DNA of 5,643 bases, from assembly GCA_025360875.1 (NCBI GenBank), contig JANYBI010000578.1:1-5643 (forward strand), written 5' to 3'. Shown here piece by piece: positions 1-5,643 of this stretch (positions within the stretch are counted from its first letter, which is position 1; each line of letters begins with the position of its first letter). The stretch comes from Lentisphaerota bacterium. GTDB taxonomy: Bacteria; Verrucomicrobiota; Lentisphaeria; Victivallales; GWF2-50-93. A program made the position numbers and the translations under genes. The notes under the pieces were generated by a model. That model ran no database searches. It was not told where the DNA came from and saw nothing but the letters and a program-made list of their open reading frames with translations.

Positions 1-86
1 TCTTGAAGTTAGGACAAAATCCGGTCTATTGTGTACTGTGCTCTTTGAAAATATTACGTTTTCGGTCAGGCACTAAGTATGACTTA
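1..86. other. Non-coding tail downstream of the large gene
   Basis: This stretch follows the TAG stop of the minus-strand gene. It contains no gene I can support. The only local symmetry is a 5-bp AT-rich inverted repeat (taagt-atg-actta, 74-86), which is too weak and lacks a U-tract in either direction, so I do not call it a terminator. A possible plus-strand frame from a TTG at position 3 runs into the C-terminal coding region of the large gene and has no recognisable content. Confidence 0.5.
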
Positions 87-3000
87 CTATTTTTTTATGA
101 AACTACGTATGCGCGTACCAATCCGTGTGCCATTGTCACGATTGACAATAACATCCATTACTCCGATGTTGACGTCGTATTTCAATGGTCCATAAACCTC
201 AAGGTCCTGCCAGTTGACGGCGATATCGTAAAGAAGTTTTAGCTCCTCGTCGGCATACAGCGCCACATCGCAGGTGAAATCAGTATCAGTCTCGTCCGGA
301 TTGTAGTAGGACGCTATCGCAAGCACTCCGATCCCCCCATTCGTCACGGCATTGGCAAACTCGTTGTCGATCAGGCTGTTCTCCTTGAGATTTCCGAGGA
401 TGTCGGCCTGCTTTTCAGGAGTCACATGCACGAGAAGGGGACTCGTCGTGAGCGCAGGATTCAAGTCCTTTCCATTTCCGACAGCGGCGCTTTCAGTTCC
501 ATAGAGGAGCAGGTAGAGACCAGAATCAAGCTTGTCCAGTATCTTCTTGTCCGAAGCGGCCTGCAGGATGGTTTTTTCGAGCCACATTTCTGCATAGGCA
601 TTGACCACCGGGCCGTTCTCGAACCCTCTCCTCATGGAAATGTATTCCTGCATTCCGGAAAGGTCAGCCGGACTGCTGGTGCTGAGAGTTTCAGGTGTCG
701 CCTGGATGTATCCCATGAAGTCGAAGTAAGGATTATACGGACTTCTCTTTGTCCTGACGGTCCAGCTGGCGATGGTTCTCGTGCTGTCGGGAATCTTGGT
801 CAGGAAGAAGTCATATGTATATTCGCCTTCACCTGAAATCTTAGCCGAGTAAGTGAAGCTGCCGTTGGCATCGGTCTTCGTGGTGAGCCAGGTCTTCAGC
901 CCTGTAACAGGATCCCTCACCCCTATGTTGAATCCCGGTATTCCTGAACCATCCTCATCCTTCAATATGCCCTTGAATGCGGCGGTAAAAGGTACCGCGA
1001 GGTCGTCAGCGGGGACATCTGTCAATACGATGTCGGTGGCGAAATGATAGCTGACCGTAAGATCAGCGTTCGTATAGCCGGTTTTGCCTGACCCGACGAT
1101 GAGGATGTACCAAGTACCTTCCACGGGATTTACTACCGTAAGGCTCTTGTCAGTCTTGGAGCCGGGGATCAGCGTACCTTTGGCATTATAGGAGGTTGTC
1201 GTCGGAAAAGAAGGGCTAAGCTTGGCGTAAATGTCGCAGGAATCGCCGACGTTCAAATTCTCTGCCTTGACGACGAACAATGCGCAATTTGCAGGGACTG
1301 TTATCTGGTAAAGCTTCTCTTCTCCCTTTAACGCAGACAAGCCTGGTATCGGTGTCTTGTTAATAGCAACTGTTGTGCTGCCGTCATCTATCAGTCCAAT
1401 CATGACATTGCTCTGGATGCTTTCCACGGTACCGTTGACTGCGGTTACTGCGTAGAGATATTTCTGTCTGGCTACGGCTGTTGGATCTTCATATGTGAGT
1501 TCAGGGACGTTGCCTATTGCGGCCCCCCAAAGATCAGACGTGTTGATTTTCCTATAGATATTGTATGTTGCGGCAAGTGGAACGTCTCCCCAGTCCAGGA
1601 CCACCTTGTCCGCATATGTGCCATAGCTTGCGCTTTTCATTACAGGTGCCGACAATTTGGTGGAGGGAGCCACAAGCTGGGCATAGCCGAGGCTGTATTT
1701 GCTTAATTTGCTCTGGTAGTCGCCATTGCAATCGGCTTCTACCCAGTAGTAATACTCCTGTGCGTCGGTTACGGTCGAATCATAGTATACAGGTGTCGAG
1801 GCTGTATCGAAGACAGAACCCGGATCCAAAGGATCCTGTGAACGATATATGTTATAACTGGACGCACCATCTATCGCAGTCCAAGTGACTTTAACCTGCT
1901 CGAAGAAGGTGCCCTTGCTGGCGGTTACGCTCGCGGGAACCTTGGTGCTTATATATCCGGTATTCATCTTGGCCGGAGATGGTCCGTTGGCGTTCTTCGC
2001 CACTACCCAGTAATAATATTTGAGGTTGGACAAGTTCGGGCTGGGATCTGCGCCGCCCATGTCGTCATATGTATAAGTTGACTTAGTGCTGTCGTATTCG
2101 ATTTCAATGAATGAACCAGGTGGCATCGTGTCGCCCGTATCCCTGTAGAGCAGATAGGAAGTTGCGCCGGCAACCTTGGGCCAGGTCAACCTGATTTTGT
2201 CAAAATATGTCCCGTCCGATGCTGTCAATGAGGAAGGAGCGACCGGCACCTTCGATACATATCCGCTTGTGCCGGAGCTGAACGCGCTTGATCCAGCCGG
2301 ATTCTTGGCCTTGATCCAGTAATAGTAGATTTTGGGAAGGACTGCGGCAGTATCCATGAAGCTGATGTCCGAGGTTTCGCCGATGATGGTGGCATCGGGA
2401 CTTTTCGGTACTGTGGAGCCGATCTTCTCAGCCCTCCATACTTCATAGGTCGATGTTCCGGCAGATTCCTTCCAGCTTACAAGCACTGCGTCGGGATAGG
2501 TACCGTCGCTTGCGGCGATTCCTGATGGAGCCACAGGTTTTGCACTGTAGAATTTAGCCAGCAGGGTCAGGCCGGAATATGCGGAGTTCGCATAAAGGGT
2601 TACGGTGAAGATCTCGTTGGCGGCCGGGTTCTCTATACGGATGATCTCGTTGTTGGTTATCTTGATCCCGTACACGGATCCGCTGCTGCCGGTGACGGTA
2701 AGATCGCAGTCGCCAGCGCCAAGGCTCGCCTTGATCTCGAGGAGCGCCTGTGGAGGAGCTGCAGGGGTAGTTATTTCGTATTTCAACGTGGTTCCGACGG
2801 CTCCGGAGAGGCCCGTGACAGCTACGCCATTGATGAGAGTGTTTGTGCCAGATCCGCTCAGGTATCCTGTTTTCGAATTGCTGGGCACGCTTGTTCCGTT
2901 GATATTCCTGCTTACTATCCAATAATGATATACTGTGCCTAGAACAGCGGTAGAGTCATCGTACCCGTTGAGTGCTGTATTACTCAGTAGCGTAGCCATG

Positions 3001-5501
3001 TCGAATGAGCTGGTATTCGAACGGTAGACGTCATAGGACGTAGCGCTGCCACTCCATGCCAGGGTCACCTTGTCTGGTTGGTTTGTGGATACTGTATCAA
3101 GCGTTGCCGGCTCAGGCAGATCGGTATCGAGCGTTGCGGTGAGATTGACATTCACATAGTTTGAAGGAGGGTATCCATACACGAGTATGTACCAGTCCGC
3201 GGCCGTAGGATTTGGAACCGTGATCGATTCGGTCGTGCCGATATTTGTGCTTTTCGCATAATACTCATAGATTGACGGCACCGTATTAGGCATGATGTAC
3301 AGGTCGCAGTCGCCTGAATCGCCTGTGGTTTCTACCAGGAGCCTTGTCGTGCCTGAGGGTACGGTCACCTTGTATATCTTCATGCTCCTCGGCGCGGCAA
3401 GGGGGATGTTCGCTGTGCCGGTCGAAGAGATATCATTTGCCTTTGGGAAGAAGTTTGCTGTCACTATGGCGTTACATCCGTCCTGGCCTGTAAGTCTCAC
3501 ATTCGTATTTGCAGAAGTGGAACTGGTCACTGTCGCTTCTCCCCTTATAGTCCAGTTTATGAACTTGAAGTTCGACGGGTCGGTTTCGTTCGCGACTATG
3601 GCGTAGTCAGTTTTCGTGTCATATGGTCCCGAGGCGGGAGTTATGTCCACGGAGCCAGTGCCTATCAGACCCATGGTAATCGTGCCCTGGTTGTGTGTGA
3701 AATTCGCAGTTATATTCATGTCTGAGGTGACATCTGTAACCGTCAGAGGATTTGCATTTCCGATGTAGTCACCGGTCCATCCTGTGAAATGGTAGTCGGC
3801 GTTTGCCGTTGCGCTTACGGCTGTGCAGTCAGTTCCATGGGTTATGTTCTGGTTGAGGTTTCCAGTGATGCTGCCGTAAGAGGGGTCGTTCGGTGCGAAA
3901 GTCACCGCATAAACATTGATTGCGAAATTCGCAGTTACCGTTCCCTTGCAGTTGTGATCTCCGGTCAGCTGTACTGTCGTTGAAGCAGTATCAACTGCTC
4001 CTGTAATTTTTGCGCTGCCGGAAGCGGTCCAACTGGCCAGATGATATCCGAAATCGGGCTTTGCTGTCACTGCAATGTCGGTTACCGTGTCATTGGGTGG
4101 CAAGTCCCCCAGGCCGCCCTCGACTGTGCCGTTGCCGTTCTTTTTTACAGTCAAAGTTCCCTGGTCATGGTTGAAATTTGCAGTTGCAGTCGCGGCGGAA
4201 CCATCTCCTCCATTGAGGGTGACTGTGGTCGATGCCGAGGTTGCCTTGGCGAATGTTACTGGGTCGGAAGAAGTCCAGTTTAGGAAATGGTGGTTATTGT
4301 CCGGCGTTGCGATAATCGCAATTGCGGTAGCCGTATTTACCAGTGAAGTTCCTGCTGGATTGGTTGTACCGTGATCCGTGACCGCCATTGTAAGATCCGC
4401 CGTGTCATGTGCGAAATTCGCACTTATGGTGGAATCCTGCGAGATGCTCGCTGTTGCGGTTGTGGGGCCTGTGGGGGTTATTGTTACCCCTATGGAATCT
4501 GAAGACCAGCTCATGAAATGGTAGTTTTTCGAAGGGTAAGCCTGTATTTGGAAATCAGTTGGAGCTGAATCGACATTTGTAGTAACCAGGCCAGGCAACG
4601 GTGATGTGACGCCGCCTCCGGTGACACCGCCGCCGACAGTTGTATTCATGACCAGCGTCGTCATGTCGGCCCGCTGATCCTGCGTGTAGAGGGCGACTTT
4701 GGAATTCTTGACCTGGAAGGTGAGGCCGTGGGAATAAAGTATGTCGGCCAACGCGTCGCTCCAGAATCTATTTTGGATATTCACAGCTATCGGCTGAGTT
4801 CTTGTAGACGAGGGTACGTTGATATTGGAAGTTGTTGAATCGTAAGTTAGTCCAACCTGATTGAGGCATTGGATAACTGCGTCCTGTAACTTTATTGGAT
4901 CTGCGATTAGGGATACGAGCTGATTTGTGGAGTCCTTCACGAAAAAAGCGGTGGCTGTCGAGTTTGAGTTGAGGGTTACGGTACCTATCTGGCTGGCCGT
5001 CGCAGATGCAGTACCGGTTGTTGTCCACTTGCTGAACCTGTAGCCGGGATTGGGATATGCCATGACCGCCACAGGATCTCCAGTATTGACGGTCGTGTTG
5101 GGAGAGGGAGTCATATATCCTGCTGAGGACGGGGAGGCCGCAGTTGTAAGTTTCGAGTTTTTAAGCTTGTAGATCTTCGTGACTTCCGAAGGAGCCAGTG
5201 CATGATCGAAGATCCTGATGTCGTCGATTGCCCCGCTGAAGCAGTCGGAATATGCGCCGTTTGAACCGATACAGAGGTGATTTGCGTTTGTCTGCGGGGT
5301 CTGGTTGAATGCTGAGTTGGATTTGAAACTGCCATTTATATATACTGTGAGATAATTCTTGTCGTATGTGGCGACAATGTTGTACCATATGCCAGCTTCG
5401 AACGTGAAAGCCGGGTTGCTGGAATGATCACCTGATCCGTCATTGAACGTTATTCCCGGAGCGGGTTCCCAGCCGGAAGTATAATTTCCACCCTTGTTCA
5501 C
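87..5501 (-). CDS. Giant multidomain surface/secreted protein (LamG, B-repeats, STN-like, PPC, FN3), 5'-truncated
   Basis: The uninterrupted frame encodes 1804 residues from GTG 5501, or 1809 if read from the codon after the TAA at 5519-5517. Domains by family pattern (residues): C-terminal half of LamG 1-113; InlB-type B-repeat 118-190; STN-like 193-275; five B-repeats 280-685; PPC 686-793; FN3 794-882; degenerate PPC 885-985; four FN3 988-1084, 1085-1187, 1188-1277 and 1278-1372; PPC 1373-1487; Ig/carboxypeptidase-regulatory-like 1489-1584; unrecognised C-terminus 1585-1804. These modules are typical of extracellular adhesins or carbohydrate-associated scaffolds, so binding or display outside the cytoplasm is the likely role; no enzyme domain is seen. 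There is no signal peptide, transmembrane helix, LPXTG or PEP-CTERM motif. The missing signal peptide is explained if the 5' end is lost: the LamG fold starts mid-domain, and no Shine-Dalgarno precedes GTG 5501. The gene points away from the adjacent sigma gene. It may be an intact gene cut by an assembly joint, or a real truncated gene. The frame and domain types are secure; the start and the function are not. Confidence 0.9.
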   Translation of the reverse strand: MNKGGNYTSGWEPAPGITFNDGSGDHSSNPAFTFEAGIWYNIVATYDKNYLTVYINGSFKSNSAFNQTPQTNANHLCIGSNGAYSDCFSGAIDDIRIFDHALAPSEVTKIYKLKNSKLTTAASPSSAGYMTPSPNTTVNTGDPVAVMAYPNPGYRFSKWTTTGTASATASQIGTVTLNSNSTATAFFVKDSTNQLVSLIADPIKLQDAVIQCLNQVGLTYDSTTSNINVPSSTRTQPIAVNIQNRFWSDALADILYSHGLTFQVKNSKVALYTQDQRADMTTLVMNTTVGGGVTGGGVTSPLPGLVTTNVDSAPTDFQIQAYPSKNYHFMSWSSDSIGVTITPTGPTTATASISQDSTISANFAHDTADLTMAVTDHGTTNPAGTSLVNTATAIAIIATPDNNHHFLNWTSSDPVTFAKATSASTTVTLNGGDGSAATATANFNHDQGTLTVKKNGNGTVEGGLGDLPPNDTVTDIAVTAKPDFGYHLASWTASGSAKITGAVDTASTTVQLTGDHNCKGTVTANFAINVYAVTFAPNDPSYGSITGNLNQNITHGTDCTAVSATANADYHFTGWTGDYIGNANPLTVTDVTSDMNITANFTHNQGTITMGLIGTGSVDITPASGPYDTKTDYAIVANETDPSNFKFINWTIRGEATVTSSTSANTNVRLTGQDGCNAIVTANFFPKANDISSTGTANIPLAAPRSMKIYKVTVPSGTTRLLVETTGDSGDCDLYIMPNTVPSIYEYYAKSTNIGTTESITVPNPTAADWYILVYGYPPSNYVNVNLTATLDTDLPEPATLDTVSTNQPDKVTLAWSGSATSYDVYRSNTSSFDMATLLSNTALNGYDDSTAVLGTVYHYWIVSRNINGTSVPSNSKTGYLSGSGTNTLINGVAVTGLSGAVGTTLKYEITTPAAPPQALLEIKASLGAGDCDLTVTGSSGSVYGIKITNNEIIRIENPAANEIFTVTLYANSAYSGLTLLAKFYSAKPVAPSGIAASDGTYPDAVLVSWKESAGTSTYEVWRAEKIGSTVPKSPDATIIGETSDISFMDTAAVLPKIYYYWIKAKNPAGSSAFSSGTSGYVSKVPVAPSSLTASDGTYFDKIRLTWPKVAGATSYLLYRDTGDTMPPGSFIEIEYDSTKSTYTYDDMGGADPSPNLSNLKYYYWVVAKNANGPSPAKMNTGYISTKVPASVTASKGTFFEQVKVTWTAIDGASSYNIYRSQDPLDPGSVFDTASTPVYYDSTVTDAQEYYYWVEADCNGDYQSKLSKYSLGYAQLVAPSTKLSAPVMKSASYGTYADKVVLDWGDVPLAATYNIYRKINTSDLWGAAIGNVPELTYEDPTAVARQKYLYAVTAVNGTVESIQSNVMIGLIDDGSTTVAINKTPIPGLSALKGEEKLYQITVPANCALFVVKAENLNVGDSCDIYAKLSPSFPTTTSYNAKGTLIPGSKTDKSLTVVNPVEGTWYILIVGSGKTGYTNADLTVSYHFATDIVLTDVPADDLAVPFTAAFKGILKDEDGSGIPGFNIGVRDPVTGLKTWLTTKTDANGSFTYSAKISGEGEYTYDFFLTKIPDSTRTIASWTVRTKRSPYNPYFDFMGYIQATPETLSTSSPADLSGMQEYISMRRGFENGPVVNAYAEMWLEKTILQAASDKKILDKLDSGLYLLLYGTESAAVGNGKDLNPALTTSPLLVHVTPEKQADILGNLKENSLIDNEFANAVTNGGIGVLAIASYYNPDETDTDFTCDVALYADEELKLLYDIAVNWQDLEVYGPLKYDVNIGVMDVIVNRDNGTRIGTRIRSFIKK
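90..749 (-). other. Unrecognised C-terminal region
   Basis: Residues 1585-1804 resemble no family I know. The region is less Thr/Ser-rich than the repeats and has apparent helical segments (NAYAEMWLEKTILQAAS at 1634-1650 and PEKQADILGNLKE at 1695-1707), a hydrophobic GIGVLAIASYY strand (1723-1733), and a final strand-rich part ending in a basic tail, IRSFIKK. Its position at the C-terminus suggests a cell-attachment, secretion or effector domain, but no sorting motif is visible, so this is only a positional inference. Confidence 0.5.
750..1037 (-). other. Ig-like or carboxypeptidase-regulatory-like beta domain
   Basis: Residues 1489-1584 contain AAFKGILKDEDGSGIPGFNIGVRDP followed by TKTDANGSFTYSAKI and EYTYDFFL. 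The G.L.D.DG.gIpg..I.v.dp...T.TDanGsFtys outline is that of carboxypeptidase-regulatory-like and bacterial Ig-like transthyretin-type folds. These are usually structural modules in secreted proteins. The exact family cannot be settled by eye. Confidence 0.6.
1041..1385 (-). other. PPC domain 3
   Basis: Residues 1373-1487 match the PPC pattern: LYQITVPANCALFVVKAE, GDSCDIYAK (Asp1420, Cys1422, Asp1423), VVNPVEGTWYILIVGSG with Trp1464, and a closing ADLTVSYHF. It is better conserved than the second copy and, like both others, carries a Cys inside the acidic GD..D motif. Confidence 0.8.
1386..2540 (-). other. Tandem array of four FN3 domains (2-5)
   Basis: Residues 988-1372 hold four FN3 units of about 90-100 residues. 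Each starts near a PAS.TAS.GTY..KV.LTW block (Trp1010, Trp1107, Trp1207, Trp1304) and has a Y-x-[VLI]-[YW]-R strand C. The first three have YYYW on strand F (Trp1062, 1165, 1253) followed by AKN.NG-like residues and a closing GY. In the fourth the Trp is replaced (YLYAV, 1348-1352). FN3 strings act as spacers or carbohydrate-proximal modules in secreted bacterial proteins. Confidence 0.88.
2547..2849 (-). other. Degenerate PPC-like domain 2
   Basis: Residues 885-985 keep the PPC outline: YEITTPAAPPQALLEIKAS, then GAGDCDLTV (Asp931, Cys932, Asp933), then ENPAANEIFTVTLY. The Trp of the usual N-P-x-x-G-x-W-Y strand is replaced, so the domain is more diverged than the other two. The duplicated PPC-FN3 unit suggests origin by internal duplication. 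Confidence 0.65.
2856..3122 (-). other. FN3 domain 1
   Basis: Residues 794-882 have the fibronectin type III core: KVTLAW (Trp816) on strand B, SYDVYRS on strand C, GTVYHYWIVSRNINGTS (Trp861) on strand F, and a closing TGYLSG. It sits between two PPC domains. Confidence 0.8.
3123..3446 (-). other. PPC domain 1 (bacterial pre-peptidase C-terminal type)
   Basis: Residues 686-793 show the PPC pattern: YKVTVPSGTTRLLVET, then GDSGDCDLYIM (Asp731, Cys732, Asp733), then a PNPTAADWYILVYGY strand with Trp770, ending in VNVNLTATL. PPC domains are beta-sandwich modules common in secreted proteins, next to peptidases or in adhesive mosaics. No peptidase is present in this gene. Confidence 0.8.
3447..4664 (-). 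repeat. Array of five InlB-type B-repeats (2-6)
   Basis: Five tandem repeats cover residues 280-685. Each carries an aromatic-x-[FL]-x-x-W core: YHFMSW (Trp332), HHFLNW (Trp409), YHLASW (Trp491), YHFTGW (Trp575) and FKFINW (Trp650). The spacing is 77, 82, 84 and 75 residues. Each unit ends in a [IAV][ST]ANF strand, as divergent InlB B-repeats do. Units 3, 4 and 6 share a closing ...[TN]V.L[NT]G... block before TANF and look like more recent duplicates; units 2 and 5 are more divergent. Such arrays form extended stalks in bacterial surface proteins. Confidence 0.85.
4606..4635 (-). repeat. 15-bp tandem duplication encoding GGGVT twice
   Basis: Two adjacent 15-base units (plus strand 4606-4620 and 4621-4635) differ at two positions. 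On the coding strand they give the pentapeptide GGGVT twice, at about residues 290-299. The glycine-rich stretch lies just after the STN-like module and inside the opening of B-repeat 2, so it probably forms a flexible insertion or linker. It looks like a small in-frame replication-slippage product. Confidence 0.75.
4677..4925 (-). other. STN-like domain (secretin/TonB short N-terminal fold)
   Basis: Residues 193-275 follow the STN pattern: a hydrophobic helix (LQDAVIQCLNQVGLTYD, 205-221), a linker, a strand with the QPIAVNIQN motif (236-244), a second helix with ALADILYSHGLTF (250-262) and a final strand (NSKVALYT, 266-273). This matches the usual aLxxLaxqtGLxyx ... vxvxlxnxxxxeALxxiLxxxgLxyxxxxxxvxi outline. 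STN domains normally sit at the periplasmic N-terminus of secretins and TonB-dependent transducers, where they bind partner proteins such as FecR-type regulators. Here the module lies within a B-repeat array. The call rests on pattern and predicted strand/helix order only; other small alpha/beta folds with a similar outline are possible. Confidence 0.65.
4932..5150 (-). other. InlB-type B-repeat 1 (divergent, Flg_new-like)
   Basis: Residues 118-190 follow the divergent InlB B-repeat pattern: a beta-strand opening, a G-[YxxPS] turn, a V.AYPNPGYRFSKW core with Trp159, and a closing strand ending in ATAFF. The fold is a small ubiquitin-like beta domain used as a spacer or adhesive stalk in surface proteins. 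It is separated from the other five repeats by the STN-like module. Confidence 0.75.
5480..5485 (+). promoter_or_regulatory. Possible -10 box (TATAAT) for the sigma gene
   Basis: A perfect TATAAT lies 34 bases before the start codon of the sigma gene, which would give a 5' leader of about 28 bases with room for the ribosome binding site. No acceptable -35 element lies 15-18 bases upstream, and it is not an extended -10. The same bases encode part of the conserved NYTSGW strand of LamG on the minus strand, so the match may be chance. Confidence 0.25.
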
Positions 5502-5509
5502 GATGCACT

Positions 5510-5513
5510 GGAG
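5510..5513 (+). promoter_or_regulatory. Shine-Dalgarno (GGAG) of the sigma gene
   Basis: GGAG ends six bases before ATG 5520, which is good spacing and supports that start. It overlaps the last LamG codons readable on the minus strand. Confidence 0.6.
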
Positions 5514-5519
5514 ATCTTA

Positions 5520-5643
5520 ATGGGCGGAACAAGAGAAATTTCAGATTCGGAAATAATCGGGCTGGTCATCAAAGGTGATGCGGACCTGTATTCCGAAATA
5601 ATTAACCGCTACCAGGGCAAAATCTACGGTTGCGCATATGCAA
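5520..5643 (+). CDS. ECF-type RNA polymerase sigma factor, N-terminal fragment (runs off window)
   Basis: The first 41 codons of a gene start at ATG 5520 and the frame stays open to the window end. The product begins MGGTREISDSEIIGLV, then IKGDADLYSEIINRYQGKIY, then GCAYA. This is the familiar start of sigma-70 region 2 in ECF sigma factors: a short N-terminal lead with a D.E.I..v..GD motif, then a xLYxxIxxRYxxxIYxxAY helix that forms part of the core RNA polymerase-binding face. ECF factors redirect transcription in response to envelope or extracellular signals and are usually held by an anti-sigma factor encoded next door. Region 2.4, region 4 and any anti-sigma gene lie outside the window. 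The start is supported by a GGAG six bases upstream. The gene is divergent from the large surface-protein gene and practically touches it. The family call is firm despite the short length; the ECF subgroup cannot be told. Confidence 0.85.
   Translation, partial: MGGTREISDSEIIGLVIKGDADLYSEIINRYQGKIYGCAYA

Larger units (their letters stand above)
5163..5516 (-). other. C-terminal half of a LamG (concanavalin A-like) domain
   Basis: The frame opens with a NKGGNYTSGWE segment, then WYNIVATYD (residues 39-47), LTVYING (51-57), LCIGSN (76-81), FSGAIDDIRIFDHAL (88-102) and SEVTKIY (105-111). This is the usual order of the second half of a LamG/Laminin_G_3 jelly roll, where the final IDDIRI..RAL..EI..LY element closes the fold. 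In the family about 60-80 residues of beta-strands, plus a signal peptide, normally precede the VNKGG strand; they are absent here. The five codons before GTG (D-L-Q-C-I) still fit the family, so homology seems to run up to the in-frame TAA at 5519-5517. Such domains bind glycans or proteins; no specific ligand can be read from the sequence. Confidence 0.85.

Noticed and set aside
74..86. Short inverted repeat just after the stop of the large gene as a terminator
   Set aside because: The stem is only 5 bp, AT-rich, with a 3-base loop and no following U-run on the transcribed strand.
3..242. Plus-strand 79-codon frame starting at TTG, partly outside the large gene
   Set aside because: Two thirds of it is antisense to the end of the large gene. 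It has no convincing Shine-Dalgarno and no recognisable product.
426..836. Plus-strand open frame of 136 codons
   Set aside because: It lies wholly inside the C-terminal coding region of the large minus-strand gene, its product is low-complexity and rich in Arg/Glu/Ser with no domain pattern, and no ribosome binding site was evident. It is an antisense shadow.
2605..2925. Overlapping open frames of 106 (plus) and 122 (minus, different frame) codons
   Set aside because: Both overlie the PPC2/FN3 coding region, which has clear domain homology in its own frame. Their products show no family features.
3292..3606. Plus-strand 104-codon frame with hydrophobic stretches resembling membrane segments
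   Set aside because: It is antisense to B-repeat 6 and PPC1. Antisense of Thr/Val/Ala-rich beta repeats commonly gives hydrophobic shadow peptides.
3447..5150. Repeated DNA as a CRISPR array or mobile element repeats
   Set aside because: The periodicity is at protein level (75-84 residues), the units are diverged in DNA, and the reading frame is continuous. These are protein domain repeats.
5348..5356. Extended -10-like TGAGATAAT as a sigma gene promoter
   Set aside because: It is about 160 bases upstream of the start codon, inside LamG coding sequence, and has no -35 at a workable distance (a TTGAAA at 5323-5328 is 22 bases away).

Overview
The window holds one very large gene on the minus strand (5501 to 87, at least 1804 codons) and the first 41 codons of a second gene on the plus strand (from 5520, running off the end). 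The large product reads as a secreted or surface-exposed mosaic protein. In order from its N-terminus it has: the C-terminal half of a LamG (concanavalin A-like) domain; an InlB-type B-repeat; an STN-like (secretin/TonB short N-terminal) module; five more B-repeats; a PPC domain; an FN3 domain; a degenerate PPC domain; four FN3 domains; a third PPC domain; a beta-rich Ig- or carboxypeptidase-regulatory-like domain; and about 220 C-terminal residues that I do not recognise. No catalytic domain is visible. The plus-strand gene encodes the N-terminus of an ECF-type sigma-70 factor (start of region 2).

Layout: 1-86 is a short non-coding tail downstream of the large gene with no convincing terminator. 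87-5516 is a single uninterrupted reading frame. At 5510-5522 the sigma gene's Shine-Dalgarno and start codon directly abut the broken 5' edge of the LamG frame. LamG homology begins mid-domain, no signal peptide is present, and the GTG at 5501 has no ribosome binding site. The large gene is therefore most simply read as 5'-truncated, by a real rearrangement or by a chimeric assembly or clone joint near 5510-5520.

Organism: bacterial. Large LamG/B-repeat/PPC/FN3 mosaics and an STN-like module suggest an environmental bacterium with a Gram-negative-type envelope. The Planctomycetes-Verrucomicrobia-Lentisphaerae group or a similar uncultivated lineage is plausible, but this is a guess from protein style and not a placement.

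How the genes may relate: STN domains in TonB-dependent transducers pass surface signals through a FecR-type anti-sigma factor to an ECF sigma factor. Here an STN-like module lies in a surface-type protein next to an ECF sigma gene, which is suggestive. However, the junction between the two genes is itself suspect, and no anti-sigma factor is visible in the window.
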